In this document: one piece after another, positions 1 through 8,684 of the stretch
How positions within the stretch are numbered: the stretch's first letter is position 1
How the letters are laid out: the number at the start of each line of letters is the position of its first letter
Source of the DNA: Chitinophaga horti
Lineage (GTDB): Bacteria > Bacteroidota > Bacteroidia > Chitinophagales > Chitinophagaceae
Reading direction: 5' to 3'
Assembly: GCF_022867795.2 (NCBI RefSeq)
Contig: NZ_CP107006.1
Coordinates: 5,952,001 to 6,016,000 of the forward strand
DNA length: 64,000 bases
Notes under the pieces: generated by a model
The model's database searches: none
Told to the model about the DNA's origin: nothing
What the model saw: the letters and a program-made list of their open reading frames with translations, nothing else
Position numbers and translations under genes: made by a program

Positions 1-490
1 CCACGTTCTGCAAACACTGCTCGCCGCTGATAGCGGTATCGAAATCGGCACTCAGCACATCCCACATAATGATGTGAAAAGGCGTTTGCTGCTGCTTCAA
101 TTGTCTTATCTGAAAAGGAGAAATGCGGCCGTAAGGCGGACGAAATAAATTACTGCGGATGTATTGACCTGCTGTATGAATGTTCGCGAGATAGGCTTTA
201 GTCCCCGTCTTCCAGCCGTTCAGGTGGTTATGGGTATGGTTGCCCACGGCATGCCCTTCCGATAAAATACGCTGGTAAATCTCCGGCTGCTCCACCACAT
301 TTTTGCCGATGCAGAAAAAAGTGCCCTTTGCGTCGTACTGTTTCAGTTGGTCCAGTACGAACGGCGTAGCCTGTGGGTGCGGACCGTCGTCAAAGGTGAA
401 ATAAACCACGGGGGCGGTGGGTGAGAGGCTCCAGGTACAGCTGCTGTAAAGGCTTTTAAGTAGGGTGGGCGTTTTGGTAAAATAGAACAT
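1..490 (-). CDS. Polysaccharide deacetylase (NodB homology), 3' part outside window
   Basis: Partial gene: it starts with ATG at 490 and runs off the left edge after about 163 codons. The translation carries the NodB metal-site signature TFDDGPH near residue 33 and the second motif GNHTHNH, followed by RPPYGR. These are the Asp and His residues that bind metal in carbohydrate esterase family 4. Such enzymes remove N- or O-acetyl groups from surface polysaccharides, peptidoglycan or chitin oligomers. No signal peptide is obvious at the N terminus (MFYFTKTP), so its location is uncertain. It is divergent from gltX, with starts 65 bp apart. The substrate cannot be told from this fragment. Confidence 0.88.
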   Translation of the reverse strand, partial: MFYFTKTPTLLKSLYSSCTWSLSPTAPVVYFTFDDGPHPQATPFVLDQLKQYDAKGTFFCIGKNVVEQPEIYQRILSEGHAVGNHTHNHLNGWKTGTKAYLANIHTAGQYIRSNLFRPPYGRISPFQIRQLKQQQTPFHIIMWDVLSADFDTAISGEQCLQNV

Positions 491-540
491 ATGCTTGCCG
501 GTAAATACGCGCTAAAAGTACCTATAATAAACCATTTGTT

Positions 541-548
541 TACCTTTG
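541..548 (+). promoter_or_regulatory. -7 promoter element of gltX (TACCTTTG)
   Basis: TACCTTTG matches the Bacteroidota -7 consensus TAnnTTTG exactly and ends only 6 nt before the gltX ATG at 555. Transcription should therefore start at or next to the start codon, giving a leaderless or near-leaderless mRNA. No good TTTG -33 element is seen at the expected distance. Confidence 0.55.
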
Positions 549-554
549 CGGCCT

Positions 555-2084
555 ATGGAACAGAAAAAAGTAAGGGTACGTTTTGCACCGAGCCCTACGG
601 GCGGCCTTCACCTGGGAGGTGTTCGTACGGTGCTGTTCAATTATTTGTTCGCCAGGCAGCACGGCGGTGATTTTGTGCTGCGTATTGAAGATACTGATCA
701 AACCCGTTTCGTTGCCGGAGCGGAAGAATATATACAGGAATGCCTTCGCTGGTGCGGCCTCGTGCCCGACGAAGACCCGGTAAAAGGCGGCCCTTTCGCC
801 CCTTACCGCCAGAGTGAGCGTAAGCCAATGTACCGCGAGTATGCCGGGCAGCTCATCAAAGCCGGTCACGCCTATTACGCTTTCGACTCCCCGGAGGAGC
901 TGGAGGCTATGCGTGAAGTGGAGAAAGCCAAAGGCAATCACGCCCCGCAATACAACCGCGCTATCCGCAGCACGATGCGTAACTCTTTCACGCTTTCCGA
1001 AACGGAAGTGGCCGAACTGCTGGAGAAAGGCGCTCCGCACGTGGTGCGCATCAACATGCCCGAAAACGAGGACGTGTCTTTCACCGATATGATCCGCGGC
1101 ACGGTGACTTTCAACACTTCGACCTTAGATGATAAAGTACTGCTGAAGGCCGACGGTATGCCTACGTATCACCTCGCGGTGGTGGTAGACGATTACCTGA
1201 TGAAGATCTCACACGCTTTCCGCGGCGAAGAATGGCTGCCTTCTGCACCTATTCACATCCTGTTATGGCGCTACTTCGGCTGGGAAAATGACATGCCGCA
1301 ATGGGCGCACCTCCCGCTGATCCTGAAGCCCGATGGTAACGGAAAACTCAGCAAACGTGACGGCGACCGCCTGGGCTTCCCGGTGTATGCTATGAACTGG
1401 GGCGTGCCTGGTAGCGAGACTTTCACCCGTGGTTTCCGCGAAATGGGTTTCCTGCCCGAAGCGTTCATCAACATGCTGGTAATGCTCGGTTGGAACGACG
1501 GTTCCGGCCAGGAAATATTCAGCCTCGACGAACTTATTAAACGTTTCTCCATCGAACGTGTTCACAAGGGCGGTGCGAAGTTCGATTTCGATAAAGCAAA
1601 ATGGTTCAACCAGCAGTATATCCAAAAAGCGGATAACGCAGTACTGGCCCAACTCTTCCAGCCCGTGTTGCAGGAAAAAGGCATCACTGCCGATCCGTCT
1701 TTCACCGAAAAAATCACCGGACTCGTAAAAGAACGCTGCCAGTTCGTCAACGAGATATGGGACCATGGTTTCTACTTTTTCCAGAAGCCCGAAGCCATCG
1801 ATGCCGACGCCGTAAAGCCAAAATGGACGCCCGAAAAGCAACAGTTCTTCGAAGAATGGGCCGCCAGCTTCGACCAGCTGCCCGACTTTAACGCCGTTGC
1901 CCTCGAGGAAAGCTTCAAACAACTTGCTACTGCTAAAAGCATCAAACCCGGAGAGTTGCAAATGCCTTTCCGCATTATGCTCTGCGGCGGCAAATTCGGC
2001 CCACAGGTATTCCTCATCGCAGAAACCCTCGGCAAGGCGGAAACCATCGCCCGCATCCAACACGCCCTGCCTTTATTCGCGTAG
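555..2084 (+). CDS. gltX: Glutamyl-tRNA synthetase
   Basis: Class I aminoacyl-tRNA synthetase of 509 residues that charges tRNA-Glu with glutamate in the cytoplasm. The N terminus has RFAPSPTGGLHLGG, which holds the HIGH-type nucleotide-binding motif (residues 19-22). A KMSKS-type loop, KLSKR, lies near residue 264. Length is normal for the family. The ATG at 555 is chosen over an in-frame TTG at 546 because the latter lies inside the -7 promoter element and because family members begin close to the VRVRFAPSPTG strand. The gene is monocistronic, with its own promoter and a terminator at 2110. It faces glnS tail to tail, so separate GluRS and GlnRS are encoded side by side. Confidence 0.97.
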   Translation: MEQKKVRVRFAPSPTGGLHLGGVRTVLFNYLFARQHGGDFVLRIEDTDQTRFVAGAEEYIQECLRWCGLVPDEDPVKGGPFAPYRQSERKPMYREYAGQLIKAGHAYYAFDSPEELEAMREVEKAKGNHAPQYNRAIRSTMRNSFTLSETEVAELLEKGAPHVVRINMPENEDVSFTDMIRGTVTFNTSTLDDKVLLKADGMPTYHLAVVVDDYLMKISHAFRGEEWLPSAPIHILLWRYFGWENDMPQWAHLPLILKPDGNGKLSKRDGDRLGFPVYAMNWGVPGSETFTRGFREMGFLPEAFINMLVMLGWNDGSGQEIFSLDELIKRFSIERVHKGGAKFDFDKAKWFNQQYIQKADNAVLAQLFQPVLQEKGITADPSFTEKITGLVKERCQFVNEIWDHGFYFFQKPEAIDADAVKPKWTPEKQQFFEEWAASFDQLPDFNAVALEESFKQLATAKSIKPGELQMPFRIMLCGGKFGPQVFLIAETLGKAETIARIQHALPLFA

Positions 2085-2109
2085 TACATCTGAACTTTCA
2101 TCATACGGA

Positions 2110-2139
2110 AGCCTCACCGCACGGTGGGGCTTTTCTTTT
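2110..2139 (+). terminator. Rho-independent terminator of gltX
   Basis: Stem AGCCTCACC/GGTGGGGCT with a 4-nt loop, followed by TTTTCTTTTG. It lies 26 nt after the gltX stop codon. Confidence 0.85.
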
Positions 2140-2165
2140 GTTAGCCACCTTTCACCCCATTTTTC

Positions 2166-2187
2166 AGCCGCCGTTGTGTCACTCACT
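2166..2187 (+). repeat. 22-bp interspersed repeat, copy 1
   Basis: AGCCGCCG followed by TTGTGTCACTCACT. The same 22 bases occur at 21601 and 31160, always between genes. Here the second stem arm (CGGCGGCT) present at 21624 is missing. Confidence 0.8.
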
Positions 2188-2271
2188 TGTACTTTCATCT
2201 TGCTATTCGACATTCGCAGATGCATGCTGCTGCGGCGGCGAAGACACACCCATCCCCCAAAACATTTAAAC

Positions 2272-2301
2272 AAAAAAAGCCCCCGCACATCGCAGAGGCT
2301 T
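2272..2301 (-). terminator. Rho-independent terminator of glnS
   Basis: On the minus strand, AAGCCTCTGC, a 5-nt loop, GCGGGGGCTT and a run of T. The two G-U pairs are tolerated. It lies 21 nt past the glnS stop. Confidence 0.85.
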
Positions 2302-2322
2302 CTCGTTCGACAAACTATCGAA

Positions 2323-3987
2323 TTATTTCTTAGCTTCTTTCGCCCAGGTATCCTTCAGCGTTACGGTGCGGTTAAACACCGGTCTGCCGGGCGTACTGTC
2401 CTTATCCACCACAAAGTATCCCTTGCGCATGAACTGTAAACGCTCGCCCTCCTTAGCTTCCAGCAGGGAAGGTTCAATGTAGGCGTTCTGTATGAGGTGC
2501 AGCGAATCAGCATTGATGTGATCTTTAAAATCCCCTTCGGCGTTGCCTACATCTTCTACCTTAAACAGGCGGTCGTACAAACGTACTTCCGCAGTGGCGG
2601 CATGTTGCTCGCTCACCCAGTGGATCGTACCTTTTACGGTGAGACCGCTGTTATCGGTACCGCTTTTGCTCTCTGGCAGGTAGGTGGCATAAACGGTTGT
2701 GACGTTGCCGTCAGCGTCTTTGTCAAACCCGGTACAGGTAACGATGTACGCGCTCTTCAGGCGAACAGACAGGCCTACGCCCAGGCGGAAGAACTTCTTG
2801 GGAGGGTTCTCCATAAAATCTTCACGCTCTATCCACAGCGAACGGCTGAACGGTATGCTGCGGCTGCCGGCAGTTGGATCTTCCGGGTTGTTTTCTACCT
2901 GCATATGTTCTACTTCTCCTTCGGGATAGTTGGTGAGTACCAGCTTGATCGGGTCCAGCACGGCCATTACGCGGTTGGCTGTTTTGTTCAGCTCCTCGCG
3001 GATGCAGAACTCCAGCAGGCTGATGTCGATCAGGTTATCACGTTTTGCTACACCGATCTTTTCGCAGAACTGGCGGATGCTTGCAGGCGTATAACCACGG
3101 CGGCGCAAACCGCTGATCGTAGGCATGCGGGGATCGTCCCAACCGGTTACGTGGTTCTCGTTCACCAGCTGCAGCAGTTTACGTTTACTCATCACCGCGT
3201 AGGTCATGTTTAAACGGGCAAACTCATACTGGTGGCTTGGGAAGATGTTCAGCTTCTCTATAAACCAATCGTACAGCGCACGGTGGGGAATAAACTCCAG
3301 GGTACAGATCGAATGGGTAATCTGTTCGATGCTGTCGCTTTGTCCGTGTGCGAAGTCGTACATCGGGTATATACACCAGGTATCGCCGGTGCGGTGGTGA
3401 TGTGCGTGACGAATACGATAGATGATCGGGTCGCGCATGTGCATGTTCGGCGAAGCCATATCTACTTTAGCGCGCAGCACCTTTTCGCCATCCTTGAACT
3501 TGCCTGCTCGCATGTCTGCAAACAGAGCCAGGTTTTCGGCCGCAGTACGGGCGCGGTACGGACTCTCCTTACCAGGCTCGGTAGGCGTGCCTTTCATGGA
3601 CGCAATTTCTTCGGAAGTGGAATCGTCCACGTATGCATATCCCAGCTCGATCAGTTTAGTGGCAAACTGGTACAGTTGTTCAAAGTAATCACTTGCGTAT
3701 AACTCGTTAGCCCACTCAAAGCCCAGCCAGCGGATGTCGGCTTTGATGGAGTCCACGTACTCGGTGTCTTCGGTTACGGGGTTGGTATCATCAAAGCGAA
3801 GATTGGTTTGGCCATTGTATTTCAGGGCCAGGCCAAAATTCAGGCAAATGGACTTGGCGTGCCCGATATGCAGGTAGCCGTTCGGCTCCGGCGGGAAGCG
3901 GGTAAGCACCCGTCCGCCATGGGTTCCGTTGGCGATGTCTTCTTCAATGATCTGTTCTATAAAGTTTAACGATTTTTCCTCGCTCAT
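2323..3987 (-). CDS. glnS: Glutaminyl-tRNA synthetase
   Basis: Class I synthetase of 554 residues that attaches glutamine to tRNA-Gln. PPEPNGYLHIGHAKS holds the HIGH motif at residues 40-43, and VMSKRKL near residue 265 is the KMSKS loop. The C-terminal anticodon-binding beta-barrel region is complete (ends KDTWAKEAKK). A true GlnRS means Gln-tRNA can be made directly rather than only by the GatCAB transamidation route. The ATG at 3987 lies 26 nt after a minus-strand TACATTTG promoter element. It is divergent from the B12-binding protein gene and convergent with gltX. Confidence 0.97.
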   Translation of the reverse strand: MSEEKSLNFIEQIIEEDIANGTHGGRVLTRFPPEPNGYLHIGHAKSICLNFGLALKYNGQTNLRFDDTNPVTEDTEYVDSIKADIRWLGFEWANELYASDYFEQLYQFATKLIELGYAYVDDSTSEEIASMKGTPTEPGKESPYRARTAAENLALFADMRAGKFKDGEKVLRAKVDMASPNMHMRDPIIYRIRHAHHHRTGDTWCIYPMYDFAHGQSDSIEQITHSICTLEFIPHRALYDWFIEKLNIFPSHQYEFARLNMTYAVMSKRKLLQLVNENHVTGWDDPRMPTISGLRRRGYTPASIRQFCEKIGVAKRDNLIDISLLEFCIREELNKTANRVMAVLDPIKLVLTNYPEGEVEHMQVENNPEDPTAGSRSIPFSRSLWIEREDFMENPPKKFFRLGVGLSVRLKSAYIVTCTGFDKDADGNVTTVYATYLPESKSGTDNSGLTVKGTIHWVSEQHAATAEVRLYDRLFKVEDVGNAEGDFKDHINADSLHLIQNAYIEPSLLEAKEGERLQFMRKGYFVVDKDSTPGRPVFNRTVTLKDTWAKEAKK

Positions 3988-4013
3988 ATAACTTTTGGCT
4001 TTTTACCGGACTG

Positions 4014-4021
4014 CAAATGTA
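4014..4021 (-). promoter_or_regulatory. -7 promoter element of glnS (TACATTTG)
   Basis: Minus-strand TACATTTG is an exact match to TAnnTTTG, 26 nt upstream of the glnS ATG. The divergent gene at 4110 has a near match, TACATTTA, at 4079-4086 on the plus strand. Confidence 0.55.
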
Positions 4022-4109
4022 AGATAAACTGGCGTTTTAGCGAGTTCAAACAGCTTCCGCCCTTAACTGATAAAATACTACATTTACAACTGAACATCAA
4101 AATAAACTT

Positions 4110-4529
4110 ATGGTCAACCCTCTTCAACGCCCTGTTCGCGTACTGGTAGCCAAAGTGGGGCTGGACGGCCACGACCGCGGCGCCAAGGTGATTGCAGCCG
4201 CACTGCGCGACGCCGGCATGGAAGTTATTTACACCGGTTTACGCCAAACCCCCGAAATGGTCGTAAACGCCGCCCTGCAGGAGGATGTGGATGCCATTGG
4301 CATCAGTATCCTCAGCGGTGCCCACATGACTGTTTTTCCACGTGTTTTGTCAATTATGAAGGAAAGAGGCATGAATGATGTACTGCTGACAGGCGGCGGC
4401 ATCATTCCCGATGAAGATATTAAAGCGCTCAATGAACTGGGCGTAGGCAAAATATTTCCGCCCGGCACCAATACCCAGGAAATTGCCGGCTATATTGAGA
4501 AATGGACGGCAGCACACCGAAACTTCTAA
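4110..4529 (+). CDS. Stand-alone cobalamin (B12)-binding domain protein, methylmalonyl-CoA mutase C-terminal type
   Basis: 139-residue protein made only of the Rossmann-like B12-binding domain found at the C terminus of methylmalonyl-CoA mutase. The base-off/His-on motif D-x-H-x-x-G is D19-G-H21-D-R-G24, where His21 would be the lower axial cobalt ligand. The SILSG and TGGG loops that hold the nucleotide tail are present. It has no catalytic barrel, so it must work with a separate large subunit that is not in the window, or act as a B12 carrier or sensor. The next gene, an enoyl-CoA hydratase, starts 12 nt downstream and is probably cotranscribed. A methylmalonyl-CoA epimerase lies at 16038. 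Confidence 0.9.
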   Translation: MVNPLQRPVRVLVAKVGLDGHDRGAKVIAAALRDAGMEVIYTGLRQTPEMVVNAALQEDVDAIGISILSGAHMTVFPRVLSIMKERGMNDVLLTGGGIIPDEDIKALNELGVGKIFPPGTNTQEIAGYIEKWTAAHRNF

Positions 4530-4541
4530 AAAAGCATTGTT

Positions 4542-5318
4542 ATGTACGAAACCATCAAAACGGAATTAAGCGGTAGCATTTTCACAATTACGATCAACCG
4601 TCCGGATAAGCTGAACGCCCTCAACCAGCAGGTGATGCAGGAGCTGGCGCTGGCTATCGACGAAGTGTACACGAACAAAGACATTAAAAGCGGGATCATT
4701 ACAGGCGCTGGTGCCAAGGCTTTTGTGGCCGGGGCCGATATCAGTGAGTTCCTTACGCTTTCTAACGAACAAGGGGCGGGTCTCGCGAAGCGTGGCCAGG
4801 TAATTTTCCAGCGGATAGAAGATTCTCCCAAACCGATAGTGGCCGCAGTAAACGGTTTCGCCTTAGGTGGCGGCTGCGAACTGGCCATGGCCTGTCATTT
4901 CAGGCTGGCGTCGGACAATGCGAAGTTCGGTCAGCCCGAGGTGAACTTAGGCATTATTCCCGGTTATGGCGGCACGCAGCGGCTTACGCAGCTGGTGGGC
5001 AGGGGCAAGGCATTAGAATTAATTATGACGGGGGATGTGATACCTGCTTCGGAGGCTTTGTCGCTCGGGTTGGTCAACCACGTTACCACTGCAGAAGAGC
5101 TGATCCCGAAAACCAGGGCTATCCTCGAAAAGATCCATACAAAGGCCCCGCTGGCTATCGCGAAGGTGGTGAAATGTGTAAACGCATCTTTCGATAAAGA
5201 CCTGAATGGTTACGAAACCGAAATCCAGCAGTTTGGGGCCTGTTTTGGTACAAAAGACTTGCAGGAAGGCGCTGAAGCCTTTATCAAGAAGCGAGCGGCA
5301 AACTTTACAGGACAATAA
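4542..5318 (+). CDS. Enoyl-CoA hydratase/isomerase family protein
   Basis: 258-residue crotonase-fold protein of normal length. Family members add water to 2-trans-enoyl-CoA in beta-oxidation and related acyl-CoA pathways. The oxyanion-hole segments AGADISEF (near residues 63-70) and ALGGGCELA (107-115) are present. Both glutamates used by classical hydratases are kept: E113 in GGGCELAM and E133 in GQPEVNLGIIPGYGG. Hydratase rather than isomerase activity is therefore likely. It follows the B12-binding protein at 12 nt, which ties it to short-chain or branched acyl-CoA metabolism. The exact substrate is not determined. Confidence 0.92.
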   Translation: MYETIKTELSGSIFTITINRPDKLNALNQQVMQELALAIDEVYTNKDIKSGIITGAGAKAFVAGADISEFLTLSNEQGAGLAKRGQVIFQRIEDSPKPIVAAVNGFALGGGCELAMACHFRLASDNAKFGQPEVNLGIIPGYGGTQRLTQLVGRGKALELIMTGDVIPASEALSLGLVNHVTTAEELIPKTRAILEKIHTKAPLAIAKVVKCVNASFDKDLNGYETEIQQFGACFGTKDLQEGAEAFIKKRAANFTGQ

Positions 5319-5354
5319 CTGACATTTTTCATATCGCAAGTCCTCATTTTCCTG

Positions 5355-5362
5355 TAGGTTTG
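5355..5362 (+). promoter_or_regulatory. -7 promoter element of fumC (TAGGTTTG)
   Basis: Exact TAnnTTTG match, 19 nt upstream of the fumC ATG. A T-rich stretch at 5325-5329 lies at roughly the -33 position. Confidence 0.5.
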
Positions 5363-5381
5363 TATCCCTAAATTTTAGCAT

Positions 5382-6785
5382 ATGGATTTCAGAATAGAGA
5401 AAGACACCATGGGTGAAGTTAAAGTGCCTGTAAATGCATATTACGGCGCACAAACCCAGCGTTCGATCGACAACTTCCGCATTGCCCAGGATATTAACAG
5501 GATGCCGAAGGAAATCATCCGCGCTTTTGCCTACCTGAAAAAGGCCGCGGCCTTTACGAACCAGGAAGCTGGCGTACTGCCCGAAGAAAAAGCAAAGCTG
5601 ATCGGCCAGGCATGTGACGAGATACTGGATGGCAAACTGGATAATGAGTTTCCACTGGTAGTTTGGCAAACCGGCTCTGGTACACAGAGCAACATGAACG
5701 TAAATGAGGTGGTGGCTTACCGTGCACACGTAATCAACGGCGGCCAGCTTTCCGATAAAGATAAATTCGTTCATCCTAACGATGACGTGAATAAATCACA
5801 GTCTTCCAACGATACTTTTCCTACAGCGATGCACATCGCTGCTTACAAAATACTGCTGGAAACTACTATTCCCGGTATTAAAAAGCTGCGCGACACCCTG
5901 CACGCCAAAGCGGTGAAGTTCAAGAACGTAGTGAAGATCGGCCGTACCCACTTTATGGACGCTACGCCGCTCACCCTCGGACAAGAGATCAGCGGTTATG
6001 TATCGCAGCTGGACCACGGTCTGCGCGCGATCAACAATACCCTGGCACACCTGAGCGAGCTGGCACTGGGCGGTACTGCAGTAGGCACCGGCATCAACAC
6101 ACCAAAAGGTTACTCAGAAAACGTAGCGAAAAAGATAGCGGAACTTACCGGCTTACCTTTCGTTACAGCAGAAAATAAATTTGAATCACTGGCTGCGCAT
6201 GATGCGATCGTAGAAGCGCACGGCGCGCTGAAAACCGTTGCCGTTAGTCTCATGAAGATCGCTAACGACATTCGTATGCTCAGCTCCGGCCCACGTTCCG
6301 GTATCGGCGAAATTCATATTCCCGATAACGAACCAGGATCTTCTATTATGCCAGGTAAAGTGAACCCTACGCAGTGCGAAGCGTTAACCATGATCGCTGC
6401 GCAGGTACTGGGTAACGATGTGGCGATCAACATCGGCGGCGCGAACGGTCACTTTGAACTGAACGTGTTTAAGCCGGTAATGATTTACAACTTCCTGCAC
6501 TCCGCCCGCCTGATCGGTGACGGCTGCGTAAGCTTCAACGACAAGTGCGCCGAAGGCATCGAACCTATCGAAGAGAACATCCGCAAGCACGTTGAAAATT
6601 CACTGATGCTGGTAACTTCGCTGAACACAAAGATTGGTTACTACAAAGCCGCCGAGATCGCGCAGAAAGCCCATAAAGAAGGCACCACGCTGAAAGAAAT
6701 GGCGGTGAAACTGGGCTACGTTACGCCAGAGGAATTTGACCAATGGGTAGTACCTGGTAACATGGTGGGTGACATCAACCTGTAA
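5382..6785 (+). CDS. fumC: Fumarate hydratase, class II
   Basis: 467-residue cytosolic enzyme of the TCA cycle that interconverts fumarate and L-malate without an iron-sulfur cluster. The superfamily signature GSSIMPGKVNPTQ lies near residue 318 and contains the catalytic serine loop. The TGSGTQSNMNVNEV and GRTHFMDATPLTLGQE segments that form the tetramer active site are also intact. Length matches the family. It has its own promoter at 5355 and a strong terminator at 6801, so it is probably monocistronic. Relatives in the superfamily (aspartase, argininosuccinate lyase) are less likely given the full FumC-type sequence throughout. Confidence 0.97.
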   Translation: MDFRIEKDTMGEVKVPVNAYYGAQTQRSIDNFRIAQDINRMPKEIIRAFAYLKKAAAFTNQEAGVLPEEKAKLIGQACDEILDGKLDNEFPLVVWQTGSGTQSNMNVNEVVAYRAHVINGGQLSDKDKFVHPNDDVNKSQSSNDTFPTAMHIAAYKILLETTIPGIKKLRDTLHAKAVKFKNVVKIGRTHFMDATPLTLGQEISGYVSQLDHGLRAINNTLAHLSELALGGTAVGTGINTPKGYSENVAKKIAELTGLPFVTAENKFESLAAHDAIVEAHGALKTVAVSLMKIANDIRMLSSGPRSGIGEIHIPDNEPGSSIMPGKVNPTQCEALTMIAAQVLGNDVAINIGGANGHFELNVFKPVMIYNFLHSARLIGDGCVSFNDKCAEGIEPIEENIRKHVENSLMLVTSLNTKIGYYKAAEIAQKAHKEGTTLKEMAVKLGYVTPEEFDQWVVPGNMVGDINL

Positions 6786-6800
6786 TAAAAAACATCGCAT

Positions 6801-6834
6801 AAAAAAAGGCGTCCTCATAAGGGACGCCTTTTGT
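6801..6834. terminator. Bidirectional terminator between fumC and TauE gene
   Basis: Stem AAGGCGTCC, loop TCATAA, GGGACGCCTT, with A-rich and T-rich flanks. It lies 16 nt after the fumC stop and 20 nt past the stop of the convergent TauE gene, so it can serve both. Confidence 0.85.
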
Positions 6835-6853
6835 AATTATGGCAAAATAAACA

Positions 6854-7819
6854 TTAAATCCAGGAGAGAATGATGGTGCGCAGGCTCATGAGGATGACCA
6901 ATACACCTACGAGCAGCATCAGTGGTTTCCTTTTGATCTTCTTCACTAACACCGCAGCAAGTGGTGATGCGATCACACCGCCGATAATGAGGCCTACGAT
7001 CACATGCCAGCTGTCGATGCCGTTAAACAGCAGGAACGTACTGGCGCTGGCGAGTGAGATGAAAAACTCCGCCGCGTTCACGGAACCGATGGTGTAATGC
7101 ACCGCACGGCCCTGGCTCAACAGGGTAGAAGTCACGATCGGCCCCCAGCCACCGCCGCCCACAGAGTCCATAAAACCGCCGAACAATGCCAGCGGCCCAA
7201 GATTGCGGGTTTTACTTTTACGCTTTTTCTTTTTGAGGGCTTTAAAGATGATGATCACGCCTAAAACGAGCAGGTAGGCGCTCATGTAGGGTTTGATCAC
7301 ATCGCCATCGATCCAGTCGCTTAACAGCCAGGCGCCTGCTACTGCGCCAATCACACCGGGCACCAGCAGGTAGAGGAACAGCTTTTTGTTAACGTTGCCC
7401 AATTTAAAATGCGCAATGCCCGAAGCGCCCGTGGTAAACACCTCCGCCACGTGTACGCTGGTACTGGTAATAGCCGGCGGAATGCCAAGGCTCAGCAGCA
7501 TGGAAGACGAAGAAGCGCCATAGGCCATGCCCAAAGCGCCATCGATCATTTGCGCGGCCAGGCCAACGCCTATATAAAAGAAAAGTTCTTTCGTGAAGAT
7601 TTGCTCCGCCAGCTGCCCGATACGCGTTTGCGCCTCGTTCGATACGCCGTAGAAGTAAGCATAGACGCCTGCCAACAGCACTACGCCGATAATACCGATA
7701 ATGACCCAAAGCACCCGGCTGCTCTTATTTTCCTCGTTAACAAGGTCAATAAGCACCTCCTGGCTCTCAACAGTAGCCCGTCGTTGTTCAACCTTATCGA
7801 TCAACTCATTATGCGACAT
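6854..7819 (-). CDS. Sulfite exporter TauE/SafE family membrane protein
   Basis: 321-residue integral membrane protein. After a charged N-terminal segment (residues 1-32) there is a membrane helix (about 34-54), a short loop, then the TauE/SafE domain with about seven more helices and the repeated glycine-rich motifs GALGMAYGASSS and GGFMDSVGGGGWGP. Family members are anion or organosulfur transporters, but substrates are known for few of them. The extra N-terminal segment makes it longer than typical members of about 250 residues. No sulfur genes lie next to it. The ATG at 7819 is the first usable start. Confidence 0.88.
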   Translation of the reverse strand: MSHNELIDKVEQRRATVESQEVLIDLVNEENKSSRVLWVIIGIIGVVLLAGVYAYFYGVSNEAQTRIGQLAEQIFTKELFFYIGVGLAAQMIDGALGMAYGASSSSMLLSLGIPPAITSTSVHVAEVFTTGASGIAHFKLGNVNKKLFLYLLVPGVIGAVAGAWLLSDWIDGDVIKPYMSAYLLVLGVIIIFKALKKKKRKSKTRNLGPLALFGGFMDSVGGGGWGPIVTSTLLSQGRAVHYTIGSVNAAEFFISLASASTFLLFNGIDSWHVIVGLIIGGVIASPLAAVLVKKIKRKPLMLLVGVLVILMSLRTIILSWI

Positions 7820-7901
7820 ATATTATAGTGCTTGTATAGTCTATAGATATTGTGGACTAAAATAGCAGGAATATGTGGCATCTCCAAATATTTTGGAAAA
7901 T

Positions 7902-7930
7902 AAAAAAGCTGCCCTTAACAAGAGCAGCTT
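7902..7930 (-). terminator. Rho-independent terminator of lspA
   Basis: Minus-strand AAGCTGCTCTT, loop GTT, AAGGGCAGCTT, then TTTTTA. It lies about 20 nt after the lspA stop. Confidence 0.85.
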
Positions 7931-7951
7931 CCTAGTACAGTATATACACCA

Positions 7952-8620
7952 CTACATCACCTGGTGCTGATCATCTACTACGGAGTTGGTCTCCACGGTA
8001 TTGTGGTTAGCAGGTATGCGGCGGATGAGGAAACGTTTCTGGAAAAGCAGGATGGTGATCACGCCTATGGAAATGGCCGCATCGGCGATGTTGAACACCG
8101 GGCGGAAGAAGATGAAATACTCGCCACCCCAGATCGGCACCCATGTTGGCAGGAAGCCTTTGTATAGCGGGAAGTACAGCATATCTACCACATTACCGTG
8201 CAGGAAACCCGCATAACCACCGCCTTCAGGCATGAACTGCGCTACGCTGGCAGCCGTGCTTTCGGAGAAGATCATGCCGTAAAACAGGCTGTCGATCAGG
8301 TTGCCCGCTGCACCCGCGAGAATGAGGGAGCCGCAGATGATCAGGCCTTTGTGGTAGCCGTCGCGGATGAGGCGTTTGATATATATGAAGCCCACTATCA
8401 CCGCTACGAGACGGAATAGGGTGAGGAACATCTTACCGAAGCCGCCACCGAATTGCAGGCCATAAGCCATGCCTTCATTCTCAATAAAATGAATGTGGAA
8501 CCAGTCTGCAAAAATGGTGTACTCCTGCGTGAGGGTCATATTAGTTTTGATCCAGAACTTCAGGACCTGGTCTACCAACAGCACCAAAAAGACGATAATA
8601 ACGACGTGACGATACTTCAA
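7952..8620 (-). CDS. lspA: Lipoprotein signal peptidase (signal peptidase II)
   Basis: 222-residue inner-membrane aspartic protease that removes the signal peptide from prolipoproteins after diacylglyceryl transfer. The N terminus DQVLKFWIK is the conserved first-helix motif. GNLIDSLFYG, NVVDMLYF (catalytic Asp146) and FNIADAAIS (catalytic Asp180) are the other LspA motifs. It is longer than proteobacterial LspA (about 165 residues) because of loops near 117-140 and 150-172 and a C-terminal tail, as is common in Bacteroidota. The start codon is TTG: no in-frame ATG lies upstream, and the next methionine would remove the first helix. Several lipoproteins in this window would be its substrates. 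Confidence 0.95.
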   Translation of the reverse strand: MKYRHVVIIVFLVLLVDQVLKFWIKTNMTLTQEYTIFADWFHIHFIENEGMAYGLQFGGGFGKMFLTLFRLVAVIVGFIYIKRLIRDGYHKGLIICGSLILAGAAGNLIDSLFYGMIFSESTAASVAQFMPEGGGYAGFLHGNVVDMLYFPLYKGFLPTWVPIWGGEYFIFFRPVFNIADAAISIGVITILLFQKRFLIRRIPANHNTVETNSVVDDQHQVM

Positions 8621-8684
8621 AATCTCTGATTTTTGCCAAAAATAGCATTTTCTTTTAATCCTTTTCAGGTTTGATGGTCAGTTA

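Noticed and set aside
546..554. TTG at 546 as the gltX start
   Set aside because: It lies inside the TACCTTTG promoter element and precedes the expected transcription start; ATG at 555 fits the family.
1263..2063. Long minus-strand frame opposite gltX
   Set aside because: Antisense to an intact gltX and lacking any recognisable domain or start context.
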